DNA of 64,000 nucleotides from the NCBI RefSeq assembly GCF_002979435.1, contig NZ_PCOV01000004.1, positions 1 to 64,000 on the forward strand, read 5' to 3'. The notes under the pieces are model-generated. The model was given only the letters and a program-made list of their open reading frames with translations, searched no databases and was not told where the DNA came from. The DNA is from Microbacterium sp. MYb66. GTDB taxonomy: Bacteria; Actinomycetota; Actinomycetes; Actinomycetales; Microbacteriaceae. Positions 34,603 to 42,742 of this stretch are shown here, in pieces (position 1 is the first letter of the stretch; each line of letters starts with the position of its first letter). The position numbers and the translations under genes are program-made.

Positions 34603-35043
34603 ATGCCTTCCGCCCATCGCCCCGGCCTGCGGGTCTCGTCAGGTCTGACGATCCCCGAGTCCGAACTGTCGTGGCGCTTCTCGCGGTCTTCGGGTCCGGG
34701 CGGACAGGGCGTCAACACCGCCGACTCCCGTGTCGAGCTCGTCTGGGATGCGGCGAACTCGGTGGCGCTCTCGCCGCATCAGCGCGAGCGGCTGCTCGAT
34801 CGGCTGGCAGGCCGTCTGGTCGACGGCGTGCTGACGATCGCGGCGTCCGAGCACCGCGCACAGTTGCGCAACCGGGACGCGGCGCGGGACCGGCTCGTCG
34901 CGCTGGTGGCGGAGGCGCTGCGGCCCCCGGCCCCACCACGGCGGCCGACCAAGCCGAGCCGCGGGTCGAAGGAGCGTCGGCTCAAGGCCAAGCAGCGTCG
35001 CACCGACGTCAAGAGTCTGCGCCGCCGGCCTCCCGCGGACTGA
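34603..35043 (+). CDS. arfB: ArfB-type alternative ribosome-rescue peptidyl-tRNA hydrolase
   Basis: 146 aa with the class-I release factor GGQ motif in SSGPGGQGVNTADSRVEL (about residue 33) and a lysine/arginine-rich C-terminal tail (RGSKERRLKAKQRRTDVKS), exactly the ArfB/YaeJ architecture. The tail enters the empty mRNA channel of stalled ribosomes and GGQ hydrolyses the peptidyl-tRNA. ATG at 34603 has GGAG just upstream. It stands alone between the AraC gene and the small membrane protein. Confidence 0.88.
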   Translation: MPSAHRPGLRVSSGLTIPESELSWRFSRSSGPGGQGVNTADSRVELVWDAANSVALSPHQRERLLDRLAGRLVDGVLTIAASEHRAQLRNRDAARDRLVALVAEALRPPAPPRRPTKPSRGSKERRLKAKQRRTDVKSLRRRPPAD

Positions 35044-35122
35044 AGGGACTCCGCGCTCCGGTGGCCATCGTCGATGCGCGATCGTGATCCCGGCGCGCGA
35101 CCGACCTCCCTATGCTCAGGGC

Positions 35123-35701
35123 ATGGTCGATCAGGTCGGGTGGGTTCCCGAGTCGCACTATCGCCGAGCGGTCGGGCTGCTCCGCGGGTGGGTGACCGCT
35201 CTGGCGATCCTCGTGCTGATCGGGGTGCTGATCCTCGGCGCACTCCTGTTCCGATGGATGTTCGAGGTCAAGCCCTTCCCGGTCGTCGTGTCGTCGCCGT
35301 CGGACTGCCGTCTGGGCGGCGACGCGCAGAGCCCGAAGCTGTACGTCGCCGTCGATGTGGGCATGATCGCGAGTGGCTCGCTGGCATCGGCATCCTCCGT
35401 CGGGCCCTCGGAATGGGATGTCGAGGCCGCGGGCCTCGTTCCCTCGGTCGCCGGCTTCTCGTCGCTGACCGATGAGGCGCTGTCGCGTCTCATCGAGCGC
35501 GCTGATCAAGACCGTTTCAGCCTCACGGAGAAAGCCCCGACCGGAGTCGTCCTCGCGATGCTCGACACCGACGGCGAGAGCAGCGGGCACCTGGACGGGC
35601 TCCGGGTGGAATGGGTACTGGGAGAACCGGTTCACGAACAGGACCTCCCGCTCGGCATCGAGTTCACCCCGACGAGCTGCACCGTGACGACCACCCGGTG
35701 A
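35123..35701 (+). CDS. Hypothetical single-pass membrane protein
   Basis: 192 aa with a short N-terminal cytoplasmic part, one long hydrophobic helix (about residues 25-47) and an extracytoplasmic domain containing two Cys (CRLGG near 65 and the C-terminal TSCTV), which may form a disulfide. No family recognised. The ATG at 35123 is supported by TATGCT exactly 6 nt upstream (leaderless). The reading frame is open farther upstream only from a GTG without such a signal. Function unknown. Confidence 0.65.
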   Translation: MVDQVGWVPESHYRRAVGLLRGWVTALAILVLIGVLILGALLFRWMFEVKPFPVVVSSPSDCRLGGDAQSPKLYVAVDVGMIASGSLASASSVGPSEWDVEAAGLVPSVAGFSSLTDEALSRLIERADQDRFSLTEKAPTGVVLAMLDTDGESSGHLDGLRVEWVLGEPVHEQDLPLGIEFTPTSCTVTTTR

Positions 35702-35743
35702 ATCGTGTGCCGCGGTCGGCGCCACCGCACCCGGCATAGGCCG

Positions 35744-36556
35744 TCAGGCCGTGCGCCAGTCGTCGCTCGAGATGCTCGCACCCGCCTGCGGGCCCATCTG
35801 CAGCATGCCGCCGTCGACGACGAGCGAGGTGCCGGAGATGTAGGCCGCCTCCGGAGAGGCGAGGAACGCGATGAGGGCGGCGACCTCTCGGGCATCTCCC
35901 GGCCGCCCGAGAGGAATGCCCGGCCGATGCTCAGTGCGCGGGTCGGTGTCGGTCTGGCCGGTCATCGGCGTCGCGATCTCGCCGGGTGCCACGCTCACCG
36001 CGGTGATGCCGTGGGCGCCGAGCTCGAGTGCGAGATTCTTCATGAGGCCGCTCAAGCCGTGCTTCGCGGCGTCATAGGCGCTGGAGCCGACCATCGGCTG
36101 GTGCGCGTGCACGCTCGTCACCGAGATCAATCGGCCGCCGCGCTCGCCGGCGACCATCGCCCGAGCCGCGCGCTGGAGGCAGATGAACGCGCCCGTGAGG
36201 TCGGTGAGCAGCACGCGGTTCCAGTCCTCGAGCGAGAGGTCGACGAATGGTGTGCTCACGCCGGCTCCGGCGTTGTTCACGAAGACGTCGATGCCGCCCA
36301 ACTCCGCGATCAGCCCGTCGATCACGTCGCCGCAGCCGGAGACGTCGGTCACGTCGAGTTGTGCGACGACCGCGCGTGCGCCGTGAGTGCGCACCTCTTC
36401 CGCCGTCGCCTCGGCGCCGGCCCGGTCGGAATGCCAGGTCACGCCGACGTCGATCCCCGCCGCGCCGAGTGCCACGGCGGTGGCGCGACCGATCCCCGAG
36501 TCCGCCCCCGTCACGATGGCGTGCCGGGGCTTCCTGTCGTGCTGAGCGTCGAACAT
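35744..36556 (-). CDS. SDR family oxidoreductase (glucose dehydrogenase-like)
   Basis: 270 aa with VTGADSGIGRATAVALG, NNAGAG, a catalytic Ser in SVTSVHAHQ, YDAAK (YxxxK) and a C-terminal GTSLVVDGGM typical of sugar or polyol dehydrogenases. AGGAGG precedes the ATG at 36556 by 5 nt. It is oriented with the TetR gene upstream (125 bp gap), but a common promoter is unproven. Confidence 0.8.
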   Translation of the reverse strand: MFDAQHDRKPRHAIVTGADSGIGRATAVALGAAGIDVGVTWHSDRAGAEATAEEVRTHGARAVVAQLDVTDVSGCGDVIDGLIAELGGIDVFVNNAGAGVSTPFVDLSLEDWNRVLLTDLTGAFICLQRAARAMVAGERGGRLISVTSVHAHQPMVGSSAYDAAKHGLSGLMKNLALELGAHGITAVSVAPGEIATPMTGQTDTDPRTEHRPGIPLGRPGDAREVAALIAFLASPEAAYISGTSLVVDGGMLQMGPQAGASISSDDWRTA

Positions 36557-36681
36557 CTCCGCCTCCTCGTCGTCGTCAGGTCGAGGGTAGGCGCAGCGGT
36601 CGTGCCGAGGGATCGGGTTGACGGCACGGATCAGCGACGCTACGGCGATGCCCTCATCGATGTTGTCGGACCTGAAGTCGA

Positions 36682-37296
36682 TCAAGTCGGGGAATCGGCG
36701 AACTTCGCCTCGATGGGAGCCCATCCGCTGTCGAGCAGTCGGAATCCCGCGTCCAGGAGACCGAGGGGGTCGTCGCTGTCGTTCACGAGCAGCTGCATCT
36801 GCAGGACGAACCGGGAGTAGACGCGGATCTCGGCGACGGGCTCGGCGAGCCCGAGTTCGTCGGCGATGGCTTCGGCGAGAGCATCTTCGTGTCGAAGCCA
36901 CATCTTCGCCGCATAGTCGCGCAGTGCCGGGGTCTCGTTGAGGAATCGCAGGAACACCCGGGTGACGTCGTTCCCGTGCTCATCGACGTTCGCGCGGAGT
37001 TCGGCGGCGTAGAAGTCGTGGATCGCGCGGTTGATCGTGGTTCCGGGCGGCCGGTCTCGGACGGTGGAGACGAGGCGGTCGCGCTGCTCGTCGTCTTCAT
37101 CGAAGACGAGCGCCTCCTTCTGCGGGAAGTGCGCGAAGACGGTGGTCGGGGAGACATCGGCGGCGTCGGCGACCTCGCGGATGCTCACGTTGTCGAAGCC
37201 GCGCTCGAGGAACATCATCGTCGCGACGTCGGAGATCGCCTTGCGGGTCGCGGCCTTCTTCCGTTCGCGGCGGCCGATCGGCTCTGGGTTCGTCAT
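36682..37296 (-). CDS. TetR/AcrR family transcriptional regulator
   Basis: 204 aa with HTH ATRKAISDVATMMFLERGFDNVSIREVADAADVSPTTVFAHF (residues 13-54) and a helical C-terminal domain. Start chosen at 37296; upstream Met codons lie in non-conserved sequence. It is divergent from an MFS exporter and shares with it a promoter-overlapping inverted repeat, the usual drug-efflux repressor arrangement. Confidence 0.8.
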   Translation of the reverse strand: MTNPEPIGRRERKKAATRKAISDVATMMFLERGFDNVSIREVADAADVSPTTVFAHFPQKEALVFDEDDEQRDRLVSTVRDRPPGTTINRAIHDFYAAELRANVDEHGNDVTRVFLRFLNETPALRDYAAKMWLRHEDALAEAIADELGLAEPVAEIRVYSRFVLQMQLLVNDSDDPLGLLDAGFRLLDSGWAPIEAKFADSPT

Positions 37297-37333
37297 GCTC
37301 GACAGCTTATCGTGGACCGGATCGGAAACTGGC

Positions 37334-37367
37334 TTGACACCAAAAGTGGTATGAGTACACTTTCGGT
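37334..37367 (+). promoter_or_regulatory. MFS pump promoter with overlapping operator
   Basis: TTGACA (37334-37339) and TACACT (37356-37361) with a 16-nt spacer. ACCAAAAGTG-N9-CACTTTCGGT (37339-37367, one mismatch) covers both boxes, so repressor binding would block RNA polymerase directly. The -10 ends 6 nt before the ATG. Confidence 0.65.
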
Positions 37368-38654
37368 ATGACTTCACCCAACACCCTCACGCGTCGGGAA
37401 CAGAACCGCGCCTGGATCATGCTCATCGTGCTGACGATGCTGACCGTCATCGGGATGACGGTCGTCCTCCCCGTCCTTCCCTTCGTGGTGCTGCAGTACG
37501 TCTCGCACGAGAGCGACCTCGCGATCTGGGTGGGCGTGCTCGAGGCGATCAACGGACTCTGCGCCTTCCTGGCCGCGCCGTTCCTCGGACGCCTCTCCGA
37601 TCGCTTCGGCCGTCGACCGGTCATCATCGTCGCCGCGTTCGGAGCGGCTTTCTCGATGGCGCTGTTCGGCATCGGCGGCGCGATCTGGGTCCTCGTCCTC
37701 GCCCGCGTCATCCAGGGCCTGACGGCCGGAGACCTGCCCGCCCTCTTCGCCTACCTCGCCGACATCACCCCGCCCGAGCAGCGTGCCAAGCGCTTCGGCA
37801 TCCTCGGCGCGCTCTCCGGCATCGGCACCATGATCGGTCCGGGGATCGGCGGTCTGCTCGCCGCCGTGAGCCTCCAGCTCCCCGTCTTCCTCACTGCCGC
37901 CGTCGCCCTCACGATCGCGATACTCAGCATCTTCCTGCTCCCCGAGAGCCTCAAGCCCGGCAACAGGATCACCACGATCAAACTCCGCGACGTGCAGCCG
38001 TTCGCCGTCTTCAAGGAGGCGTTCGGCCGCAAGGAGCTGCGCGGACTGATGATCGGCTTCGGACTGCTCGCCCTGCCGTTCGGGTTCTTCGTGAACAACT
38101 TCAGCGTTCTGGCGCTCGACTCGATCCAATGGGGTCCGACCCAGATCGGCCTCCTCACCGCGGCGGTCGGCATCATCGACATCCTCATCCAGGGCGTGCT
38201 GCTCGGCTTCCTGCTTCCGCGGATCGGTGAGCGCGGAGTGATCGTGAGCGGCATCGTCGCGCAGATGCTCGGCCTCGCGGCCCTCGCCGTCGTGGCGTCG
38301 ATCTTCGCTCAGCCGTGGGTGTTCATCGTGGGTGCGCTGATGCTCGCCGCAGGGCAGGGCGCCTCGCAGGCCGCCATGGACGGCGCGATGTCGAACGCCG
38401 TCGGCGACGATGAGCAGGGCTGGCTCGGCGGTGCGACCCAGTCGCTGAATGCGGCCATGGGCACGGTCGCTCCGCTCATCGCGGGCGGGCTCTACGCCCT
38501 CGTCAGCCCGGCCGCGCCTTACTGGCTGGGTGTCGCGATCATGATCGTCGCCGTGATCGTCGTCAGCCGCGCCCACATCGCGAACACCGCCAAGCGCCCT
38601 GGCGGCGACACGTCGGGTGACGCCGCGGTCGAGCTCGCGGATGCGGTGGGCTGA
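37368..38654 (+). CDS. MFS transporter (multidrug efflux type, TetA-like)
   Basis: 428 aa with about 12 TM helices. Motif A in loop 2-3 reads GRLSDRFGRRP, a classical drug:H+ antiporter signature, and the region IGPGIGGLLA resembles motif C of exporters. The ATG has no ribosome site and a -10 ends exactly 6 nt upstream, so it should be leaderless. It is controlled by the divergent TetR gene. A drug efflux role is likely; the substrate is unknown. Confidence 0.82.
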   Translation: MTSPNTLTRREQNRAWIMLIVLTMLTVIGMTVVLPVLPFVVLQYVSHESDLAIWVGVLEAINGLCAFLAAPFLGRLSDRFGRRPVIIVAAFGAAFSMALFGIGGAIWVLVLARVIQGLTAGDLPALFAYLADITPPEQRAKRFGILGALSGIGTMIGPGIGGLLAAVSLQLPVFLTAAVALTIAILSIFLLPESLKPGNRITTIKLRDVQPFAVFKEAFGRKELRGLMIGFGLLALPFGFFVNNFSVLALDSIQWGPTQIGLLTAAVGIIDILIQGVLLGFLLPRIGERGVIVSGIVAQMLGLAALAVVASIFAQPWVFIVGALMLAAGQGASQAAMDGAMSNAVGDDEQGWLGGATQSLNAAMGTVAPLIAGGLYALVSPAAPYWLGVAIMIVAVIVVSRAHIANTAKRPGGDTSGDAAVELADAVG

Positions 38655-38665
38655 GGGACGACCCG

Positions 38666-38703
38666 GGCTGAGACGCGTCGCCGACCCGCGACTCGTCTCA
38701 GCC
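38666..38703. terminator. Bidirectional terminator between the MFS and nucleotidyltransferase genes
   Basis: GGCTGAGACG pairs with CGTCTCAGCC, then after a C/T mismatch GTCGC pairs with GCGAC around a 6-nt loop. The stem overlaps the stop codon of the convergent nucleotidyltransferase gene. Confidence 0.65.
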
Positions 38704-39546
38704 GGACTGCGGTGCGTTCTCCCGTGTGCCGGGACGCGGGAGTTCGCGCAGGCGCTCGATCGTGGCGTGCAGCTCCGCCGGCGAGGTGCCGAGACTCCCG
38801 AGAGCCCTGGCGGCCGCCGCGCTGAACCCGCCGGTGGCGATCGGCAGTCGAGCGACGTTCGTGACGAGCCCCTTCTCGTTCGTGACCCAGTTGCCGGCGG
38901 CGGCGTGCCACGCGTGGGCGGTGAGCATGGTCGTCGTGGTCCCGCACAGCGACACGTAGGCGACGTCACCGGACTTCGCGCCCTTCAGTGCGGCGTTCAG
39001 CAGGAAGTCGACCTGCCAGAGGTTCGCGAGGAACGCGTCGCGCAGAGCCTGCGGGTAGGGGGTCACGCTGCGGGCGAGAGCGCTGAGGACCCCCTCCGGG
39101 TCGCGGAGCGGCACGCTCGTCGCGACCTCACCGGCATAGGCGACGTCGAGGAAGCCGAGCGGGTGCCCCGGCTGGGCGTGGAAGGCGAACTCGCCCCGCG
39201 CCGCTCGGGCGCACTGCTCCGCCACCCGGTCCGCGTCGCGGAAGATCAGGTCGACCGGTACCCCGTCGACGATCAGCCAGGCGCCGCCGTCGACCCATGG
39301 CCCCCATCCGCCCCGCTCGGCGACCTCGACGGAGGCGCCCGTCCAGCCGCTCGCGACGCGTGCGATGCCGACACGGTCGACATCCGCATCCACGTAGAGA
39401 CCCAGGTCGATGTCGGAGTCCGGCCGATGCGTGCCCCGTGCCCGGCTGCCTCCGAGCGCGACGGCTCGCACGCCGCGCACGTCGGTGAGTTCATCGGCCA
39501 TGGAGCGGAGGCGGTCTTCGTCGAGCACGACACCGATGGTACTCAC
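38698..39546 (-). CDS. Nucleotidyltransferase domain-containing protein
   Basis: 282 aa. The Pol beta-type catalytic signature GSRARGTHRPDSDIDLGL (about residues 32-49) carries the GS and DxD elements, followed by about 190 residues of helical sequence (ANLWQVDFLLNAALKGAKSGD). It resembles aminoglycoside-adenylyltransferase-like and DUF4037-type proteins, but without further motifs a resistance role should not be assumed. GTG start at 39546; no ribosome site visible. Function unknown. Confidence 0.68.
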   Translation of the reverse strand: MSTIGVVLDEDRLRSMADELTDVRGVRAVALGGSRARGTHRPDSDIDLGLYVDADVDRVGIARVASGWTGASVEVAERGGWGPWVDGGAWLIVDGVPVDLIFRDADRVAEQCARAARGEFAFHAQPGHPLGFLDVAYAGEVATSVPLRDPEGVLSALARSVTPYPQALRDAFLANLWQVDFLLNAALKGAKSGDVAYVSLCGTTTTMLTAHAWHAAAGNWVTNEKGLVTNVARLPIATGGFSAAAARALGSLGTSPAELHATIERLRELPRPGTRENAPQSG

Positions 39547-39645
39547 GCGTGGTCCGGTGCTATCCGCGCTCGGGCGTTATCCGAGAATCCGGATGGCGTT
39601 GCGCTATCCGGAAAACGTAATAGGCCGACCCGTCTCTGGCGCGGG

Positions 39646-40194
39646 TCAATCGGTGGCGGGCGCCGCAGACGAGGTGACCGGGACCCCGGTATCGCGAACG
39701 AGATAGACCCAGGGGAAAGCCCTGCACCCGATCTCCCATCCCTCGGCGCGCTCGGATGCTCGCAGCGCATGCCACACGCTCCGCCGATGTTCCCAGCGGG
39801 TGTCGCTGCGGCGCATGCGATGCGCCGAGGATTCAGCGCCGATCGTGTGCCACCCTTCCAAGCCCGCGAGGTCCAGTTCGGCCATCTCGTCGAACACGCT
39901 CACCGGGCCGAGCCAGCGCTCGTCCTCATCCAGGTCTGCTGCTGCGCTCGGGTGGCCGAATCGCTGTTGCGCTGCCTGGCGGGACATGTTCAGTTCGGCG
40001 CCGATGGTCGCCCAGCTGGCGCCGGCAGCACGGGCGGCGTCGACGGCTCGCTGCAGGATTGCGCGCACCTCGTCGTCTGCGCGGGCGCTTGCGGCTATCA
40101 GCGCGATGTGGTCTTCCAAGGCGAGGGCTGGCTTGTCGGCGGCGCCGGCTTCGTCGAGAACGGCATGCCCGATGGCATCGCCGAGAGTGCTCAC
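39646..40194 (-). CDS. Helix-turn-helix protein (hypothetical regulator)
   Basis: 182 aa. The helix-turn-helix reads GASWATIGAELNMSRQAAQQRF at about residues 60-81, like the recognition helices of sigma-70 region 4 or short bacterial HTH proteins. The remainder is polar with DTRWEHRRSVWHAL. GTG start overlaps the stop of the small membrane gene, so they form a two-gene operon. It may control its own promoter through repeated GTTGAC elements. Confidence 0.6.
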   Translation of the reverse strand: MSTLGDAIGHAVLDEAGAADKPALALEDHIALIAASARADDEVRAILQRAVDAARAAGASWATIGAELNMSRQAAQQRFGHPSAAADLDEDERWLGPVSVFDEMAELDLAGLEGWHTIGAESSAHRMRRSDTRWEHRRSVWHALRASERAEGWEIGCRAFPWVYLVRDTGVPVTSSAAPATD

Positions 40195-40442
40195 TCGATG
40201 GTTCCTCGACTCGGGAGCCACTGGGGGCGATCCCGACGGCGGAAACCGTTGCCGAATCCCCAGAAATAGGTCCCGACGAGCATTCCGCCGACCGCTGCGC
40301 CTTGAATGAGCCCGCCGCCGAATCCGTCCAGATCGAACCCGATGGACAAGATGAGCGTCAGCGCCCCTGCCGCGAGGAGCGCGAGCCCGATTCGTTGGGC
40401 GAGTCGGATGGAGAGCGGTGCGGGTTGCGGAGAGTCGACCAT
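40191..40442 (-). CDS. Small hypothetical membrane protein
   Basis: 83 aa with two adjacent hydrophobic helices (about residues 18-36 and 44-62) and basic C-terminal residues. ATG at 40442 with TAAGTT exactly 6 nt upstream and a consensus TTGACA 17 nt farther: a leaderless promoter. It is co-transcribed with the HTH protein that follows (GTGA overlap). A membrane partner or toxin-like role is possible, but nothing proves this. Confidence 0.6.
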   Translation of the reverse strand: MVDSPQPAPLSIRLAQRIGLALLAAGALTLILSIGFDLDGFGGGLIQGAAVGGMLVGTYFWGFGNGFRRRDRPQWLPSRGTIE

Positions 40443-40445
40443 GAC

Positions 40446-40478
40446 GTCAACTTACAGTTGACACTCGGATCTGTCAAC
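40446..40478. promoter_or_regulatory. Promoter with three GTTGAC/GTCAAC elements upstream of the membrane-HTH operon
   Basis: On the minus strand TTGACA (40472-40477) and TAAGTT (40449-40454) are separated by 17 nt. GTCAAC (40446-40451), GTTGACA (40457-40463) and TGTCAAC (40472-40478) are alternating copies, giving a perfect GTTGACA-N8-TGTCAAC dyad over the spacer and -35. Likely autoregulation by the HTH protein. Confidence 0.6.
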
Positions 40479-40501
40479 CTCTCATTGACGCACTTCGGTC
40501 G

Positions 40502-42580
40502 TCAGTCCTTCCCGCCGCCACGGACGAGTTCGAGCCCGGCGCCGGCGAACTGCCGCAGCGTGGCGTCCGGGAGGAACGCTCGCGTGAGCGCCCCACCGAT
40601 GCGCGTGAGGTCGCTCTCGTCGCGGAACAGGAGGTACATGGTCTCGTAGCGCGGGTGGAACTTCTGCTTGAAGCGGTGCAGCGAACCGAAGCCGTAGACC
40701 GGTTCCAAGGCATCCGCGAGGCGGTCGCTCAGCGCGGCGATCACGCCGGCATCCGGCGGATAGTCGTGGGCGAGGGGAGCGCCGGAGAGCGACATGATCT
40801 CGGCGCCCTCGTCGGAGAACTGCTTGGCGGAGGAGCCGATCAGGTACTCCATCACCGGGCCGAACCCGCCGTCGCGGCGGCGCATCAGATCGAGCGTCCA
40901 CCCGCGGATCGCGCCGTCGCCGCCGTAGACCGGGAGCCACGAGAGGAAGCCGTCGATGTCGCCGTTCGGAGCCACGGCCAACGCGAGTCGCACCTCGGGG
41001 TCCTCGGCCTCGTCGAGAGTGCCGAGGGTGAAGCGCATCTCGGGCAGATCCTTGTCGCCGACCCAGGCCTCGGAGATCGCACGCAGCTGCTGCTGCACGC
41101 CCCACGACTCGGCCTTCAGGTGGGTCATCCGGAAGGTCATGTCGTCGCGGCCGGCCCTGTTGAGCGAGGTGCGCACCGAGTTCCACCGCTTGCCCGTGAA
41201 CTCCAGCCCCGGCAGGTCGACGATCGTGTCGTCGGCCACGACGATGCTCCGCCAGGTCGAGGGCACCGCGGCCCGCGTGTCCTCGTCGGCACTGAAGAAG
41301 CACGGCACGAGACCCGCCTGCTCGGCGGTGCGGATGAACTCCGTCACGGCCTCGGCGCGAGCATCCGCCGGCCCGATCGGATCGGCGAGCGCCAAGGCCA
41401 CGCCGTTGCGGCGCTGGTACGCGACGATGCCGCCGGTCACGCGGGCATAGCTGTTGCCGTCCCAGGTCGTCATCCAGGAGAGCGTCCCCCCGCCATGGGT
41501 GCGCAGCTCCTGCTTCATGTCGTCCGCGGTGGGCGACGGCTGGATGCCGAGCTTCGTCTTGCGCTTGGCCCCGAACGCCCGGCGCACCCAGATGAGGTAG
41601 ACGACCATGACCAGCCAGAGGAACCCGTTCGCCAGGGCGAGCTCGGTCTCGCCGTCCCAGCGGAAGTCGACCTGGGCCTGGCTGAAGACGGTGATGAGGG
41701 TCAGCACGAGTGCGGCGACCAGGATGTTGAAGAGTCCGAGCAGCAGTGCGATCACCCAGGTCCAGCGTCGGCCGCGGCGCAGGCCGTTCACGAGCACGAG
41801 GATCACGACGACGTCGATCGCGAGGTCGATGAACCCACCCGATGCGGGCTCGGTCGGACCGAACGGCCCGTCGGTGGGCACGAGGGTCGTGATGATCTCG
41901 ACCGCGCCGAGCACCATGATCGCCATCACCGCGATCAGCCGCTGCTCGCGGACCGTGGTGTGACGTACCCGCAGGGTGCGGTCGACGACCAGGATGAGGA
42001 GCACGGCGAGCAGGTGCTCCAGGTCGGCGAGCTTGCCCCAGAACAGCATCGCGATGAACACGAAGCCGAGCAGGATGAGCCAGCCGCGCACCCGCCACGG
42101 CGGCCGGAACAGTCCGACGGCCGCGGCGATGCAGGCCATGGTGCCGCCGGATGCTCCGACGTCGAGCGCCTGCGCCTGGGCGGTGGCCCATGCCCAGGGG
42201 AACTGCGAGAGCAGCAGGAGCAGCAGCGCGGTGGCGAAGATCGCGAACAGCTGACCGATCCAGTAGTACGCGAGCGCTACGCGGGAACCGCGGCGGAACT
42301 CCAGGTAGGCCATGCCCCAGAAGCCGGCGATCGTGAACAGGTAGACCCACGGCTGGTTCACGAAGAACGTGCCGGTCAGCGGGGTCCACCACTTGCCGTC
42401 GACGAGGTTCGGCAGGCCGTACGCCACGTCGGGGAAGAGCTTCGTGTCCTCGAACGGCGCCCAGAGGCCGTTCCAAACGACCCCGACGACGAGGATCATG
42501 AGCACCATGGTCAGCGTCGCGGGGATCCGCCGGACGACGGCGATGGCGGGATGCGGGGAGGGGGGTCGCTCCTCTGTCAT
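40502..42580 (-). CDS. Rhomboid-like membrane domain fused to DUF2156/MprF-type lipid aminoacyltransferase domain
   Basis: 692 aa. Residues 20-200 form a six- to seven-helix rhomboid-like region with WWTPLTGTFF, GASG (Ser144) and a later His189, compatible with a Ser-His dyad. After a further membrane bundle (about 210-345), the C-terminal 330 residues match DUF2156/MprF synthase (GGTLSWMTTWDGNSY, SLNRAGRDDMTFR, SLSGAPLAHD). The latter domain transfers an aminoacyl group from aminoacyl-tRNA to a lipid. Leaderless: TACGCT ends exactly 6 nt before ATG. The substrate amino acid is not predictable from this sequence. Confidence 0.72.
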   Translation of the reverse strand: MTEERPPSPHPAIAVVRRIPATLTMVLMILVVGVVWNGLWAPFEDTKLFPDVAYGLPNLVDGKWWTPLTGTFFVNQPWVYLFTIAGFWGMAYLEFRRGSRVALAYYWIGQLFAIFATALLLLLLSQFPWAWATAQAQALDVGASGGTMACIAAAVGLFRPPWRVRGWLILLGFVFIAMLFWGKLADLEHLLAVLLILVVDRTLRVRHTTVREQRLIAVMAIMVLGAVEIITTLVPTDGPFGPTEPASGGFIDLAIDVVVILVLVNGLRRGRRWTWVIALLLGLFNILVAALVLTLITVFSQAQVDFRWDGETELALANGFLWLVMVVYLIWVRRAFGAKRKTKLGIQPSPTADDMKQELRTHGGGTLSWMTTWDGNSYARVTGGIVAYQRRNGVALALADPIGPADARAEAVTEFIRTAEQAGLVPCFFSADEDTRAAVPSTWRSIVVADDTIVDLPGLEFTGKRWNSVRTSLNRAGRDDMTFRMTHLKAESWGVQQQLRAISEAWVGDKDLPEMRFTLGTLDEAEDPEVRLALAVAPNGDIDGFLSWLPVYGGDGAIRGWTLDLMRRRDGGFGPVMEYLIGSSAKQFSDEGAEIMSLSGAPLAHDYPPDAGVIAALSDRLADALEPVYGFGSLHRFKQKFHPRYETMYLLFRDESDLTRIGGALTRAFLPDATLRQFAGAGLELVRGGGKD

Positions 42581-42605
42581 GCGCTCAGCGTAGCGATGGC
42601 GCTCA

Positions 42606-42628
42606 CGCGCCGGGAGTGCTCCGGCGCG
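42606..42628 (-). terminator. Possible terminator of the tyrosine phosphatase transcript
   Basis: CGCGCCGG pairs with CCGGCGCG around a 7-nt loop, downstream of the minus-strand phosphatase gene and just upstream of the DUF2156 fusion promoter. Confidence 0.5.
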
Positions 42629-42742
42629 GAACATAGTGACTCCACGCCTGACGGAAGCGCGCGCTCATACCCACATTGTGCACCTCGCGATGTCGGGGTG
42701 TCAGGGGTCTTCCCTGTGTCGCACTCGCCGTGCGGCCGACCC

